From NCBI GenBank assembly GCA_938091145.1, contig CALKMS010000155.1:1-10737 (forward strand): 10,737 bases of DNA. Reading direction: 5' to 3'. The notes under the pieces were generated by a model, which saw only the letters and a program-made list of their open reading frames with translations, was not told where the DNA came from and did no database searches. The translations under genes were made by a program, and so were the position numbers. Positions 1 to 7,197 of this stretch are shown piece after piece. Position 1 is the stretch's first letter. The number at the start of each line of letters is the position of its first letter. The DNA comes from an uncultured bacterium (lineage in GTDB: Bacteria; Actinomycetota; Aquicultoria; SKW223; CALKMS01).

Positions 1-193
1 AGAGAAGCTTGAAAGGGTGGTTAGTATTTTACCGGCAATGAAAAAACCCACCGTTTCTGAACTTTATAAATCTGATTATTATGAAGTGGTAACGGTGGTT
101 GATAAAAGCATGGTAAATGTGCTGATACCAAAACTAAAGGAAGCAGGGGCTGAGGACATTCTGGAAATTCCGATTTCTAAAATCGTTAAGTAG
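1..193 (+). CDS. hisG: ATP phosphoribosyltransferase, C-terminal fragment (5' end outside window)
   Basis: This is the 3' end of a gene that begins before the window; the first whole codon is at base 2 and the stop is TAG at 191-193, giving 63 residues. HisG condenses ATP with PRPP in the first step of histidine synthesis. The visible part reads as the ferredoxin-like HisG_C domain of long-form HisG, which binds histidine for feedback inhibition. Recognisable elements are MKKPTVSELY (residues 14-23 of the fragment), a VVTVVDKSMVNVLIPKLKEAG stretch and the ending EDILEIPISKIVK, which matches the usual 'GAEGILVLPIEKMI' type of tail. The catalytic domains cannot be seen. The presence of this domain implies the long, HisZ-independent form (inference). 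It sits 37 bases upstream of greA on the same strand with no clear terminator between them. Confidence 0.85.
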   Translation, partial: EKLERVVSILPAMKKPTVSELYKSDYYEVVTVVDKSMVNVLIPKLKEAGAEDILEIPISKIVK

Positions 194-218
194 TCTAAAA
201 AGCTAAAAATTTTTTTTT

Positions 219-224
219 GGGAGG
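219..224 (+). promoter_or_regulatory. Ribosome binding site of greA (GGGAGG)
   Basis: GGGAGG lies 6 bases before the ATG at 231. It follows a run of nine T residues (210-218). This site decides the start: the in-frame TTG at 225 directly abuts the Shine-Dalgarno sequence and cannot be served by it, so ATG 231 is preferred. Confidence 0.8.
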
Positions 225-230
225 TTGTCA

Positions 231-722
231 ATGGAACGTGAAACTCAGGAAGAGAATTATTTAACTCGGGAAGGCTATCAATCTTTACTTTCTGAACTAG
301 AGGAACTGGAGAAAGTAAAACGGAGAGAAGTGGCTCGCCGCATTAAAGAAGCTGTTGATTTTGGCGACCTTTCTGAGAATTCAGAGTATGCAGATGCGAA
401 AGAAGAGCAGGCTTTTATTGAAGGAAGAATTGCTGAAATAAAAGCGGCAATTTCAGGCGTCAAGATTGTTGATGGAACTTTGGGGGCAGTTGATGAAGTT
501 ACTTTTGGGAGAGAAATCGAAGTAGAGAAATTAGACACCAAAGAGAAATTTTCTTTTAGAATTGTTGGCCCGGAAGAAGCTGATCCAGCCAGGGGTAAAA
601 TTTCTTTCAAGTCGCCAGTTGGGAAGGCTTTGCTTGGCCAAAAAGTTGGCAAAGAAGTTTTAGTTAGCACGCCGGCCGGAGAGGTCAGGTACCGAATTTT
701 GGCGGTCAGGGTGTGTAAGTGA
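231..722 (+). CDS. greA: Transcription elongation factor GreA
   Basis: GreA rescues backtracked RNA polymerase by entering the secondary channel and stimulating cleavage of the extruded RNA 3' end. The protein has 163 residues from the ATG at 231, close to the roughly 158 usual for the family. The N-terminal coiled coil spans about residues 8-78. Its tip carries the signature DFGDLSENSEYADAKEEQ, with D46 and E49 matching the E. coli tip acids D41 and E44 that help position the catalytic magnesium. The C-terminal FKBP-like domain follows (about 85-163), with the conserved PVGKALLGQKVGKEVLVSTP segment at 129-148. The stop TGA (720-722) overlaps the lysS GTG start (719), so the two are probably translated together. 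greA-lysS is a common pair in Gram-positive bacteria. No unusual feature is seen. Confidence 0.96.
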   Translation: MERETQEENYLTREGYQSLLSELEELEKVKRREVARRIKEAVDFGDLSENSEYADAKEEQAFIEGRIAEIKAAISGVKIVDGTLGAVDEVTFGREIEVEKLDTKEKFSFRIVGPEEADPARGKISFKSPVGKALLGQKVGKEVLVSTPAGEVRYRILAVRVCK

Positions 723-2188
723 AGAAGACAGAAGAAAAGCTCACTCGGCTGGAAAAGTTGGAAAAATTAAGGGAGCAAGGTGAGGCAGTTTTTTCAAATT
801 CTTTTGTCCGCAATCGGCTAGCAAAAGATATCAGGGATGATTATAGCCATCTTGAACCAGGTGAAAGAGTCGAAGAGGAATTTCTGTTGGCGGGAAGAGT
901 TATGGGGATCAGAGACCATGGAAAAATCGCTTTTGCTGATTTCAGGGATGGTAGCGGTAAAATTCAGCTTTACCTTACTCACCAAAATTTAGGGGAGAAA
1001 TACCAGCGTTTTTTGGACTATGTTGATACTGGTGATATTATCGGTATCAAAGGAGGGGTGTTGAAAACCCGGCGGGGAGAGCTTTCATTAGAGGTCAAGG
1101 ACTTCAGGGTTTTGGCTAAATCACTTCTTCCGTGGCCGGAAAAATGGCATGGTTTACGTGATGTTGAAGCTCGATATCGCCAGCGTTATCTGGATTTAGT
1201 AGTTAATCCTTCAGCCCGCCAGATTTTCGATTTGAGAACTAAAGTAATTAAATTAATCAGGGAATTTCTTGACGAGCGCGATTTTCAGGAAGTGGAAACT
1301 CCTATTCTTCAACCAGTTCCGGGCGGCGCTCTGGCCAAGCCCTTTTCGACTTATCATAGAGCTTTGGGGATTGAGCTTTATTTGCGAATCGCTCCTGAGC
1401 TTTATTTAAAAAGGTTGATCATAGGTGGTTTGGAGAAAGTTTATGAACTTAACCGCAGTTTTCGGAATGAAGGTATATCAATCAAGCATAATCCCGAATT
1501 CACTATGCTTGAAGTTTATCAGGCATACGCTGATTATCGAGATATGATGGAGCTAGTTAAGGAGATGCTCCAATATGTGTTGAAAAAGACCAAAGCTAGT
1601 TTAAAAATAAGCTATCAGGGTCAGGAAATAGATTTTTCTCAATTTTCAAAAATCACTTACCTCGAGGCTTTGAAAAAATATGCTGGTATTGAGGTTAATT
1701 TTAATATGAAGTGGTCAGAACTCAAGGATTTAGCTGAAAGTGAAGGGATCGATGTCAAAAATTACTGGGGGAAGGGAAAGATAATTGCTGAGATGTTTGA
1801 AAAGTTAGTTGAGCCTAAATTAATCCAGCCAACTTTTATTTTGGATTATCCTAAGGAAATTTCTCCCTTAGCTCGAACACACCCTGAAAACCCCGAGTTG
1901 ACTGAAAGGTTTGAGCTTATTGTTGCCGGCCGAGAACTAGCTAATGCCTTTTCTGAGCTTAATGACCCACTGGAACAAAAGGAACGTTTTGAAGAACAAG
2001 CAAAACTTAAACAGGAAGGGGAAGAAGAGATCCAACTCTATGACCAAGACTTCCTTCGAGCATTAGAGTATGGCATGCCACCAACTGGTGGACTGGGTTT
2101 GGGAATTGATAGACTAATTATGCTTTTAAGCGATGTTTACTCCATCAGGGAGGTCTTGCTGTTTCCTCAACTTCGTCCAGAAGAGTAA
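719..2188 (+). CDS. lysS: Lysine--tRNA ligase, class II
   Basis: LysRS charges tRNA-Lys with lysine in an ATP-dependent, two-step reaction. The protein is 489 residues, near the family norm of about 490-505. An N-terminal OB-fold anticodon-binding domain covers about residues 55-135. The class II catalytic domain follows, with motif 1 near 171-199, motif 2 around RSFRNEGISIKHNPEFTMLE (246-265) and motif 3 GGLGLGIDRLIML (457-469). Strongly conserved LysRS stretches include YLRIAPELYLKRLIIGG (221-237) and ERFELIVAGRELANAFSELN (396-415). The start is GTG at 719, overlapping the greA stop as GTGA with CAGGG at 707-711 as a modest ribosome binding site. The next Met is inside the OB fold, so no later ATG is credible. 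It closes the greA-lysS unit; 94 non-coding bases follow before clpC. Confidence 0.97.
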   Translation: MKKTEEKLTRLEKLEKLREQGEAVFSNSFVRNRLAKDIRDDYSHLEPGERVEEEFLLAGRVMGIRDHGKIAFADFRDGSGKIQLYLTHQNLGEKYQRFLDYVDTGDIIGIKGGVLKTRRGELSLEVKDFRVLAKSLLPWPEKWHGLRDVEARYRQRYLDLVVNPSARQIFDLRTKVIKLIREFLDERDFQEVETPILQPVPGGALAKPFSTYHRALGIELYLRIAPELYLKRLIIGGLEKVYELNRSFRNEGISIKHNPEFTMLEVYQAYADYRDMMELVKEMLQYVLKKTKASLKISYQGQEIDFSQFSKITYLEALKKYAGIEVNFNMKWSELKDLAESEGIDVKNYWGKGKIIAEMFEKLVEPKLIQPTFILDYPKEISPLARTHPENPELTERFELIVAGRELANAFSELNDPLEQKERFEEQAKLKQEGEEEIQLYDQDFLRALEYGMPPTGGLGLGIDRLIMLLSDVYSIREVLLFPQLRPEE

Positions 2189-2219
2189 TTTTTAAATTTT
2201 TACTTAAGGTTATTTTCGT

Positions 2220-2249
2220 TTGACAAAACTCCTAAATCGGGGGGAAAAT
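2220..2249 (+). promoter_or_regulatory. Candidate sigma-70/SigA-type promoter for the clpC operon
   Basis: A perfect -35 hexamer TTGACA is at 2220-2225 inside the 94-base gap between lysS and clpC. With an 18-base spacer the matching -10 is GAAAAT (2244-2249), only 4 of 6 to consensus and lacking the first T. The gap is otherwise AT-rich with a GGGGGG run at 2239-2244. I see no CtsR tandem heptad, no CIRCE inverted repeat and no convincing terminator hairpin in 2189-2282. The location at the only sizeable gap ahead of a tightly packed operon supports it; the weak -10 argues against high confidence. Confidence 0.35.
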
Positions 2250-2267
2250 ATTAGTGTGATTTTATTA

Positions 2268-2272
2268 TGAGG
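2268..2272 (+). promoter_or_regulatory. Ribosome binding site of clpC (TGAGG)
   Basis: TGAGG ends 10 bases before the ATG at 2283. The spacing is at the long end of normal. No alternative start near it keeps the conserved FTERARRAI beginning of the ClpC N domain. Confidence 0.5.
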
Positions 2273-2282
2273 TTTTTTAAAA

Positions 2283-4772
2283 ATGAGTGAAAACTATTCA
2301 GAGAGGTTTACTGAACGAGCTCGGAGAGCCATAGTTAATGCTCAAGAGGAGGCCAGGCTCTTAAATCATAGTTATGTTGGAACAGAGCATTTACTTTTGG
2401 GTGTTTTGCGTGTTGAGGGCTGTTTGGCTGTGCAAGTTTTAAATGATCTTGGTATTGATGCTGAGGAAGTTAGGCAAAGAATTGAGGACCTCATAGGACG
2501 AGGTGATTCTCTTCCCACTGGAAACATTCCTTTTTCTATTAAAGCTAAGCGAGTTCTTGAGCTAGCTTTTCGCGAAGCTTTGCAGCTTGGCCATAATTAT
2601 GTAGGCACGGAGCATCTGCTTTTGGGTCTTGTTCGAGAAGGAGAAAGTGTTGCCGCTCATGTTCTTTTTGAACTTGGGGTTGACCTTGAAAGCCTGAGAA
2701 ATCAGGTTATTCGAGCATTGAGTGGCTATGTTGGTTCGCCTTCGTTTGAAGCTGAGCCGCACGTTCGTCAAAGCAAGGGCTCCACGCTCGAGGAATATGG
2801 GCGAAACTTGGTTCGTCTAGCTCGGGAAGGCAAGCTTGATCCGGTTATTGGGAGAGAAAGAGAGATTGAAAGGGTGATGCAGATTTTGACTCGTCGGACT
2901 AAAAATAATCCCGTTTTAATTGGTGAACCCGGCGTCGGGAAAACAGCGATTGTTGAGGGTTTGGCTCAGCGAATTGCCAGGCGAGAGGCTCCGGAGATTC
3001 TTAACGACAAGGAAATCTACACTCTTGACTTGGGAGCATTAGTGGCTGGCTCTAAGTACCGGGGCGAGTTTGAGGAGAGGCTTAAAAGGGTAATGAAAGA
3101 AATAAAAAAGAAAGGTAATGTGGTGTTATTTGTTGATGAAATCCATACTTTGGTGGGAGCGGGTGCAGCTGAAGGCGCAATTGATGCGGCTAGCATATTG
3201 AAGCCCGCTTTGGCTCGGGGCGAGATTCAGACGATTGGTGCGACTACTCTTGATGAGTACCGGAAACACTTTGAAAAAGACGCAGCGCTTGAACGTCGGT
3301 TTCAGCCGGTGATGGTTGAAGAGCCAAGTATTGCTGAAAGTATTGAAATTTTAAAAGGTCTCCGCAGTCACTACGAAGCCCATCACCGCGTTATTATTAC
3401 TGACGAGGCAATAGTAGCAGCTGTAAATTTGAGTCATCGCTATATAAGTGACCGTTACTTACCTGACAAGGCTATAGATTTAATAGATGAAGCAGCTTCT
3501 CGGGTCCGAATAAAAGCTACTCAGCTTCCACCAGAGATTAAAAAGATTGATGAAAAGATTAAGCGATTGAAGGCAGAAAAAGAAGAAGCAATTAAGTCTC
3601 AGGATTTTGAAAAAGCTGCTTCGATCAGAGATAAGGAAAGAAAGCTTTACGTTGAGCGAAAGAAGAAAGAGGCAGCCTGGAGAAAAGCTCAAGAATCCTT
3701 TCTTCCAAAAATTGGGGAAGAAGAAGTAGCCGAGATTACATCTCTCTGGACCGGAATCCCCGTCTTTAGTTTGACGGAAGAAGAATCTCAAAAACTCATT
3801 AAAATGGAAGAGGGATTGCATCGGCGGATTGTTGGTCAGAATGAGGCAGTTAAGGCTTTAGCTAAAGCTATTCGTCGAGCGCGAGCCGGCTTAAAAGACC
3901 CGAAGCGTCCAACTGGCTCTTTTCTGTTTCTTGGTCCCTCAGGAGTGGGGAAGACCGAAACGGCTAAAACTTTGGCTGAATATTTGTTTGGCGACGAAAA
4001 GGCGTTAGTCCAATTGGATATGTCAGAGTATATGGAAAAGTTTTCTGTTTCCCGTTTGGTTGGTTCGCCACCAGGATATGTTGGGTATGAAGAAGGCGGC
4101 CAGCTCACTGAGGCTGTTCGAAGAAGACCATTTTCAGTTGTCTTGTTTGATGAAATAGAGAAGGCCCATCGTGATGTTTTTAATATTCTTCTCCAAATCA
4201 TGGAGGATGGGCGCTTAACGGATTCTCAAGGTCGAACAATCGATTTCAAAAACACAATTATTATTCTGACTTCTAACTTAGGAACTCGAGACATTCAGAA
4301 GGGTGTAAGCCTGGGATTTGCTACCACTGGAGCTTCGGGCCGGCTTTCGTATGAAAAAATGAAAGCTAAACTTTTGGAGGAGACCAAAAGAGTTTTTCCT
4401 CCCGAATTCCTCAATCGTTTGGATGATATTATTGTTTTTCATGAGTTGACTGAGGTGGAAATCCAGGCGATTGTCGAAATGCTTTTTTCACGGCTCCAAG
4501 AGAGAATGTCTGATAAAGGACTGAAACTTGAGCTTTCTAAAGAAGCTAAGATGTTTTTAATAAAAGAAGGGTTTGATCCTTCTTTAGGGGCTCGTCCTAT
4601 GAGACGGGCTTTGCAAAAGTTAGTTGAAGATCCTCTCTCGGAAGCTTTGCTGGCTGAAAACTTTAAGCCGGGCCAGACGGTTGTGGTTGATGCTTCCGAA
4701 AAGGAGATATTTTTCTGGGTTAAAGAAGGTACCAAAGAAAAAGTTGCAACTTCAGCTGAGAGAGAAGAATGA
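2283..4772 (+). CDS. clpC: ATP-dependent Clp protease ATP-binding subunit ClpC
   Basis: ClpC is a hexameric AAA+ unfoldase that threads proteins into the ClpP peptidase. The 829-residue protein has the full ClpC layout. The double Clp_N repeat (about 8-147) contains the paired segments YVGTEHLLLG at 31-40 and 106-115. D1 has Walker A GEPGVGKT (214-221), Walker B VLFVDE (281-286) and Arg finger ERRF (337-340). A short middle domain carries a UVR-like coiled coil (about 420-470). D2 has Walker A GPSGVGKT (551-558), Walker B VVLFDE (619-624), Arg finger region FLNR (709-712) and sensor 2 GARPMRR (769-775). The ClpP-docking loop SLGF (676-679) is present, so it should partner ClpP. The GTEH glutamates E35 and E110 match the residues that bind phosphoarginine in B. 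subtilis ClpC, although no mcsB is adjacent. The UVR-like middle domain and its single-gap form separate it from ClpB. It overlaps radA by 4 bases. Confidence 0.97.
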   Translation: MSENYSERFTERARRAIVNAQEEARLLNHSYVGTEHLLLGVLRVEGCLAVQVLNDLGIDAEEVRQRIEDLIGRGDSLPTGNIPFSIKAKRVLELAFREALQLGHNYVGTEHLLLGLVREGESVAAHVLFELGVDLESLRNQVIRALSGYVGSPSFEAEPHVRQSKGSTLEEYGRNLVRLAREGKLDPVIGREREIERVMQILTRRTKNNPVLIGEPGVGKTAIVEGLAQRIARREAPEILNDKEIYTLDLGALVAGSKYRGEFEERLKRVMKEIKKKGNVVLFVDEIHTLVGAGAAEGAIDAASILKPALARGEIQTIGATTLDEYRKHFEKDAALERRFQPVMVEEPSIAESIEILKGLRSHYEAHHRVIITDEAIVAAVNLSHRYISDRYLPDKAIDLIDEAASRVRIKATQLPPEIKKIDEKIKRLKAEKEEAIKSQDFEKAASIRDKERKLYVERKKKEAAWRKAQESFLPKIGEEEVAEITSLWTGIPVFSLTEEESQKLIKMEEGLHRRIVGQNEAVKALAKAIRRARAGLKDPKRPTGSFLFLGPSGVGKTETAKTLAEYLFGDEKALVQLDMSEYMEKFSVSRLVGSPPGYVGYEEGGQLTEAVRRRPFSVVLFDEIEKAHRDVFNILLQIMEDGRLTDSQGRTIDFKNTIIILTSNLGTRDIQKGVSLGFATTGASGRLSYEKMKAKLLEETKRVFPPEFLNRLDDIIVFHELTEVEIQAIVEMLFSRLQERMSDKGLKLELSKEAKMFLIKEGFDPSLGARPMRRALQKLVEDPLSEALLAENFKPGQTVVVDASEKEIFFWVKEGTKEKVATSAEREE

Positions 4773-6109
4773 AGCCTTCTCGCCTCTTCCAGTGTCAGGC
4801 TTGTGGTTATCAAGCCTCAGGCTGGCTTGGAAGATGTCCAAACTGCGGCGAGTGGGATAGCTTTAAAGAAAAAAAAGATAAGTTAGAAGAATTCAACTTC
4901 GATTTGCCTGAACCTAAAACTCTTTCTCAAGTTGATTTTCAAGAGGAACCTCGCTTTAGCTCTGGATTCTCGGAATTTGATCGGGTTCTCGGAGGGGGCG
5001 TAGTTAAAGGCTCAGTGGTGCTGGTGGGTGGAGAGCCGGGGATAGGCAAATCAACCCTTTTGCTTCAGGTTGCTTCTAACTTAGCTAGCCAAAATAAAAA
5101 GGTTTTTTATGTTTCCGGAGAAGAATCACCGCCTCAGATAACGATGAGGGCAAAGAGATTGAACCGTTCTTTGCCTGAAGTTTATCTTTTGTGTGAAACT
5201 AATGCTCAAGTTGCTCTCGAGAGTGTTAAAGAGAATCAACCTGAAGTGGTGATTGTTGATTCCATTCAATCTTTGTACTTTCCGGAGATTCCTTCTTTGC
5301 CAGGGAGTCCAAACCAGCTGCGGGAAGCTACTTTGAAAATAGTTGAAATAGCCAAGAAGGAAGGTATAACTTTTTTTTTAATTGGTCAGGTTACCAAAGA
5401 AGGACAGCTGGCAGGACCTAAAGTTATTGAGCACCTGGTAGATACAGTGCTTTACTTTGAGAGCAGTCTTTCTGACCTTCACCGAGTTATTAGATCGGTT
5501 AAAAATCGCTTTGGGTCAACTGATGAGGTTGGTATTTTTGAAATGGGGCCTGCTGGTTTACGGGAGGTTGAAAATCCAACTTCCCATTTTGTTTCTCAGA
5601 GTTTGGAAAGGAAAGGAGCAGCTGTTGCTCCAGTAATGGAAGGTTCAAGGACCTTTCTTTTGGAATTACAGGCTTTAACGAACAGGACGTTTTTCCCCAA
5701 TCCTCGGAGGCTTTCGCTCGGGATAGACCTGAACCGCTTACTCTTGATTCTGGCGATTTTAGAAAAAAATGTTTCCCTTCGCCTTTTTGAATATGATGTT
5801 TATTTGAGCACGGCGGGGGGTCTTCGTTTAAACGATCCGGCAGCTGACCTTGCCGTTTTAGTGAGCGTGTTTAGTTCTTTGAAAGATATTGCTTTGCCAG
5901 GAGAAATGATTTTTTTAGGCGAAATCGGTCTGGGTGGAGAGTTAAGGCCAGTTCCTTTTATCAATTTGAGGCTTAGAGAAGCAGCAAAATTAGGTTTTAA
6001 ATCAGTAATTATGCCAAAATATGATAAAATTGAGGCAGAAAAACCAATTAAATTGATTTTTAAGAAAAATATCAAGGAGGTATTGGGCCTTCTTTTAGAA
6101 AATGGTTAA
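4769..6109 (+). CDS. radA: DNA repair protein RadA (Sms)
   Basis: RadA is a RecA-like helicase that drives branch migration of recombination intermediates. The 446-residue length is typical. The N-terminal zinc finger has C9, C12, C23 and C26 in the order CQAC..CPNC. The ATPase core has Walker A GGEPGIGKST (87-96), Walker B VVIVDS (160-165) and the RadA-specific KNRFG motif (245-249). The C-terminal Lon-protease-like domain (about 290-446) has the signature GEIGLGGELRPV (384-395). The start ATG at 4769 overlaps the clpC stop as ATGA, and only a weak GAGAG-rich ribosome binding site is seen, which suggests coupling. It lies directly before disA; in mycobacteria RadA binds DisA and lowers its activity (established knowledge). 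A T9 run at 5371-5379 creates a T TTT TTA heptamer in frame; see findings. Confidence 0.97.
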   Translation: MKPSRLFQCQACGYQASGWLGRCPNCGEWDSFKEKKDKLEEFNFDLPEPKTLSQVDFQEEPRFSSGFSEFDRVLGGGVVKGSVVLVGGEPGIGKSTLLLQVASNLASQNKKVFYVSGEESPPQITMRAKRLNRSLPEVYLLCETNAQVALESVKENQPEVVIVDSIQSLYFPEIPSLPGSPNQLREATLKIVEIAKKEGITFFLIGQVTKEGQLAGPKVIEHLVDTVLYFESSLSDLHRVIRSVKNRFGSTDEVGIFEMGPAGLREVENPTSHFVSQSLERKGAAVAPVMEGSRTFLLELQALTNRTFFPNPRRLSLGIDLNRLLLILAILEKNVSLRLFEYDVYLSTAGGLRLNDPAADLAVLVSVFSSLKDIALPGEMIFLGEIGLGGELRPVPFINLRLREAAKLGFKSVIMPKYDKIEAEKPIKLIFKKNIKEVLGLLLENG

Positions 6110-7190
6110 TCGAGGCAAAGCTACTAAAGAAGAAGTTTTTCGTGAAGTTTTCAAAGTTTTAGCTCCAGGAACTGAACTGAGAGAAGCGGTTGAGCAAATT
6201 TTGAGCGGCCGGACAGGAGCATTGATAATTATTGGTGATCTGCCTGAGGTATTAAAAATTTCCGATGGCGGAATAAAGGTTGACTGTCCGATGACAGCTG
6301 CTCGATTGACTGAACTTACTAAAATGGATGGAGCAATTTTGATAGATGAAAAAAAAGATCGAATTTTAATGGCTAATGTTCACCTTAATCCAAGCCCGAA
6401 AATAAAGACTTCAGAAACCGGAATGAGACATCGAACGGCAGAAAGAGTTTCTCGTCAGACTAACGCTTTAGTGATTGCTATTTCTCAACGTCGGAATATT
6501 GTTTCGCTTTACTTGAGGGGGCAAAAGTATGTTTTACCTCAGGTTGAAGTTCTATTAGGTAAAGCTAATCAAGCTCTTCAAACTTTAGAAAGATATCGGG
6601 AGCGATTTGATAAAATGAGTTCAAATTTGACCCAATTAGAGTTTGCTGATGCAGCTACTCTGGCTGACGTGGTTAGTACTATTCAGCGAGGGGAAATGGC
6701 AGCTAGGATTGCCCGGGAAGTTGAAAGATACGTTGCTGAGTTAGGGGTTGAAGGTCGGCTTATTAAAATGCAGCTTGAGGAATTAGCTTCAGGTTTGGAA
6801 GAAGAGAGGTCGATGTTGATTAGGGATTATGTGAAGAATGAAAAAAATTCAGATAAAGTTTTGAAAACCTTGGCTGGTTTTTCTCTGGAGGAACTTTTAG
6901 ACCCAACGCGAGTGGCTGAGGCTTTAGGTTATGATGGCGATCTGGAAAAGATGGAGGAAGCATTACAGCCAAGGGGCTATCGTGTGTTAAGAAAGATTCC
7001 TCGTTTGCCGGTTGGAGTAGTAAATAGAATTGTTGAGAAATTTGGGAGTTTGATGAGGATTACGGAAGCAACCACAGATGAACTTGACGATGTTGAAGGA
7101 GTGGGAGAGATTAGGGCTCGAGCTATTCGCCAGGGGCTGGAGCGTTTGAAAGGGGGAATTGGAACTTACTCTTTCTTTTTGGAGAGATGA
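6102..7190 (+). CDS. disA: DNA integrity scanning diadenylate cyclase DisA
   Basis: DisA makes cyclic di-AMP from two ATP and, in Bacillus, pauses synthesis when it meets branched DNA. The protein has 362 residues, the family norm. The N-terminal DAC domain (about 10-145) has the DGA motif at 76-78 (KMDGAILID) and the RHR motif at 109-111 within RHRTAERVSRQT. A helical linker covers about 150-285. A helix-hairpin-helix DNA-binding domain lies at about 298-350 (DVEGVGEIRARAI). One oddity: the residue before RHR is Met (M108) where DisA and other DAC proteins have a nearly invariant Thr, as in GTRHR. The start ATG is fixed by an in-frame TAG at 6096-6098. It overlaps the radA stop by 8 bases. 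The strong AAGGAGGT (6074-6081) lies 20 bases upstream, too far for normal use, so coupling to radA translation is likely. Confidence 0.96.
   Translation: MVNRGKATKEEVFREVFKVLAPGTELREAVEQILSGRTGALIIIGDLPEVLKISDGGIKVDCPMTAARLTELTKMDGAILIDEKKDRILMANVHLNPSPKIKTSETGMRHRTAERVSRQTNALVIAISQRRNIVSLYLRGQKYVLPQVEVLLGKANQALQTLERYRERFDKMSSNLTQLEFADAATLADVVSTIQRGEMAARIAREVERYVAELGVEGRLIKMQLEELASGLEEERSMLIRDYVKNEKNSDKVLKTLAGFSLEELLDPTRVAEALGYDGDLEKMEEALQPRGYRVLRKIPRLPVGVVNRIVEKFGSLMRITEATTDELDDVEGVGEIRARAIRQGLERLKGGIGTYSFFLER
7181..7186 (+). promoter_or_regulatory. Ribosome binding site of the yacL-type gene (GGAGAG)
   Basis: GGAGAG lies within the last codons of disA, 11 bases before ATG 7198. It supports ATG 7198 over in-frame non-ATG starts further upstream, which would add about 13 charged residues encoded inside disA ahead of a clear membrane segment. 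Confidence 0.55.
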
Positions 7191-7197
7191 AGTTGAC

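Noticed and set aside
225..230. TTG at 225 as the greA start.
   Set aside because: It directly follows GGGAGG with no spacing, while ATG 231 is placed 6 bases downstream.
278..670. 130-codon open frame on the minus strand across greA.
   Set aside because: It lies wholly inside greA, whose protein is conserved, and its own translation is Ser/Lys-rich with no recognisable domain. It is an antisense shadow.
2186..2210. AT-rich near-palindromic stretch after the lysS stop as a terminator.
   Set aside because: The pairing is only four weak base pairs around A/T runs with no GC stem, so it is not a credible intrinsic terminator.
2219..2225. TTTGACA as a possible CtsR half-site upstream of clpC.
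   Set aside because: CtsR operators are tandem heptads with a 3-base spacing. Neither flank (2209-2215 or 2229-2235) gives a second heptad. The bases are better explained as a -35 box.
2366..2630. Repeated DNA-like segments near 2366-2405 and 2591-2630.
   Set aside because: These are the two halves of the ClpC N-terminal domain repeat, shared by the family, and not a mobile or regulatory repeat.
3480..4201. Two minus-strand open frames of 113 and 121 codons within clpC, plus a third at 4439-4813.
   Set aside because: All are antisense to the conserved ClpC frame, have no supported ribosome binding site and show no family features.
4624..4860. 78-codon plus-strand open frame in another register spanning the clpC/radA junction.
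   Set aside because: It overlaps two solid genes, including the RadA zinc finger, and the translation is a basic, low-information sequence typical of an off-frame read.
7159..7197. Upstream in-frame extension of the yacL-type protein into disA.
   Set aside because: It would add about 13 residues ahead of the first membrane helix and requires a non-ATG start; ATG 7198 with GGAGAG fits the family better.
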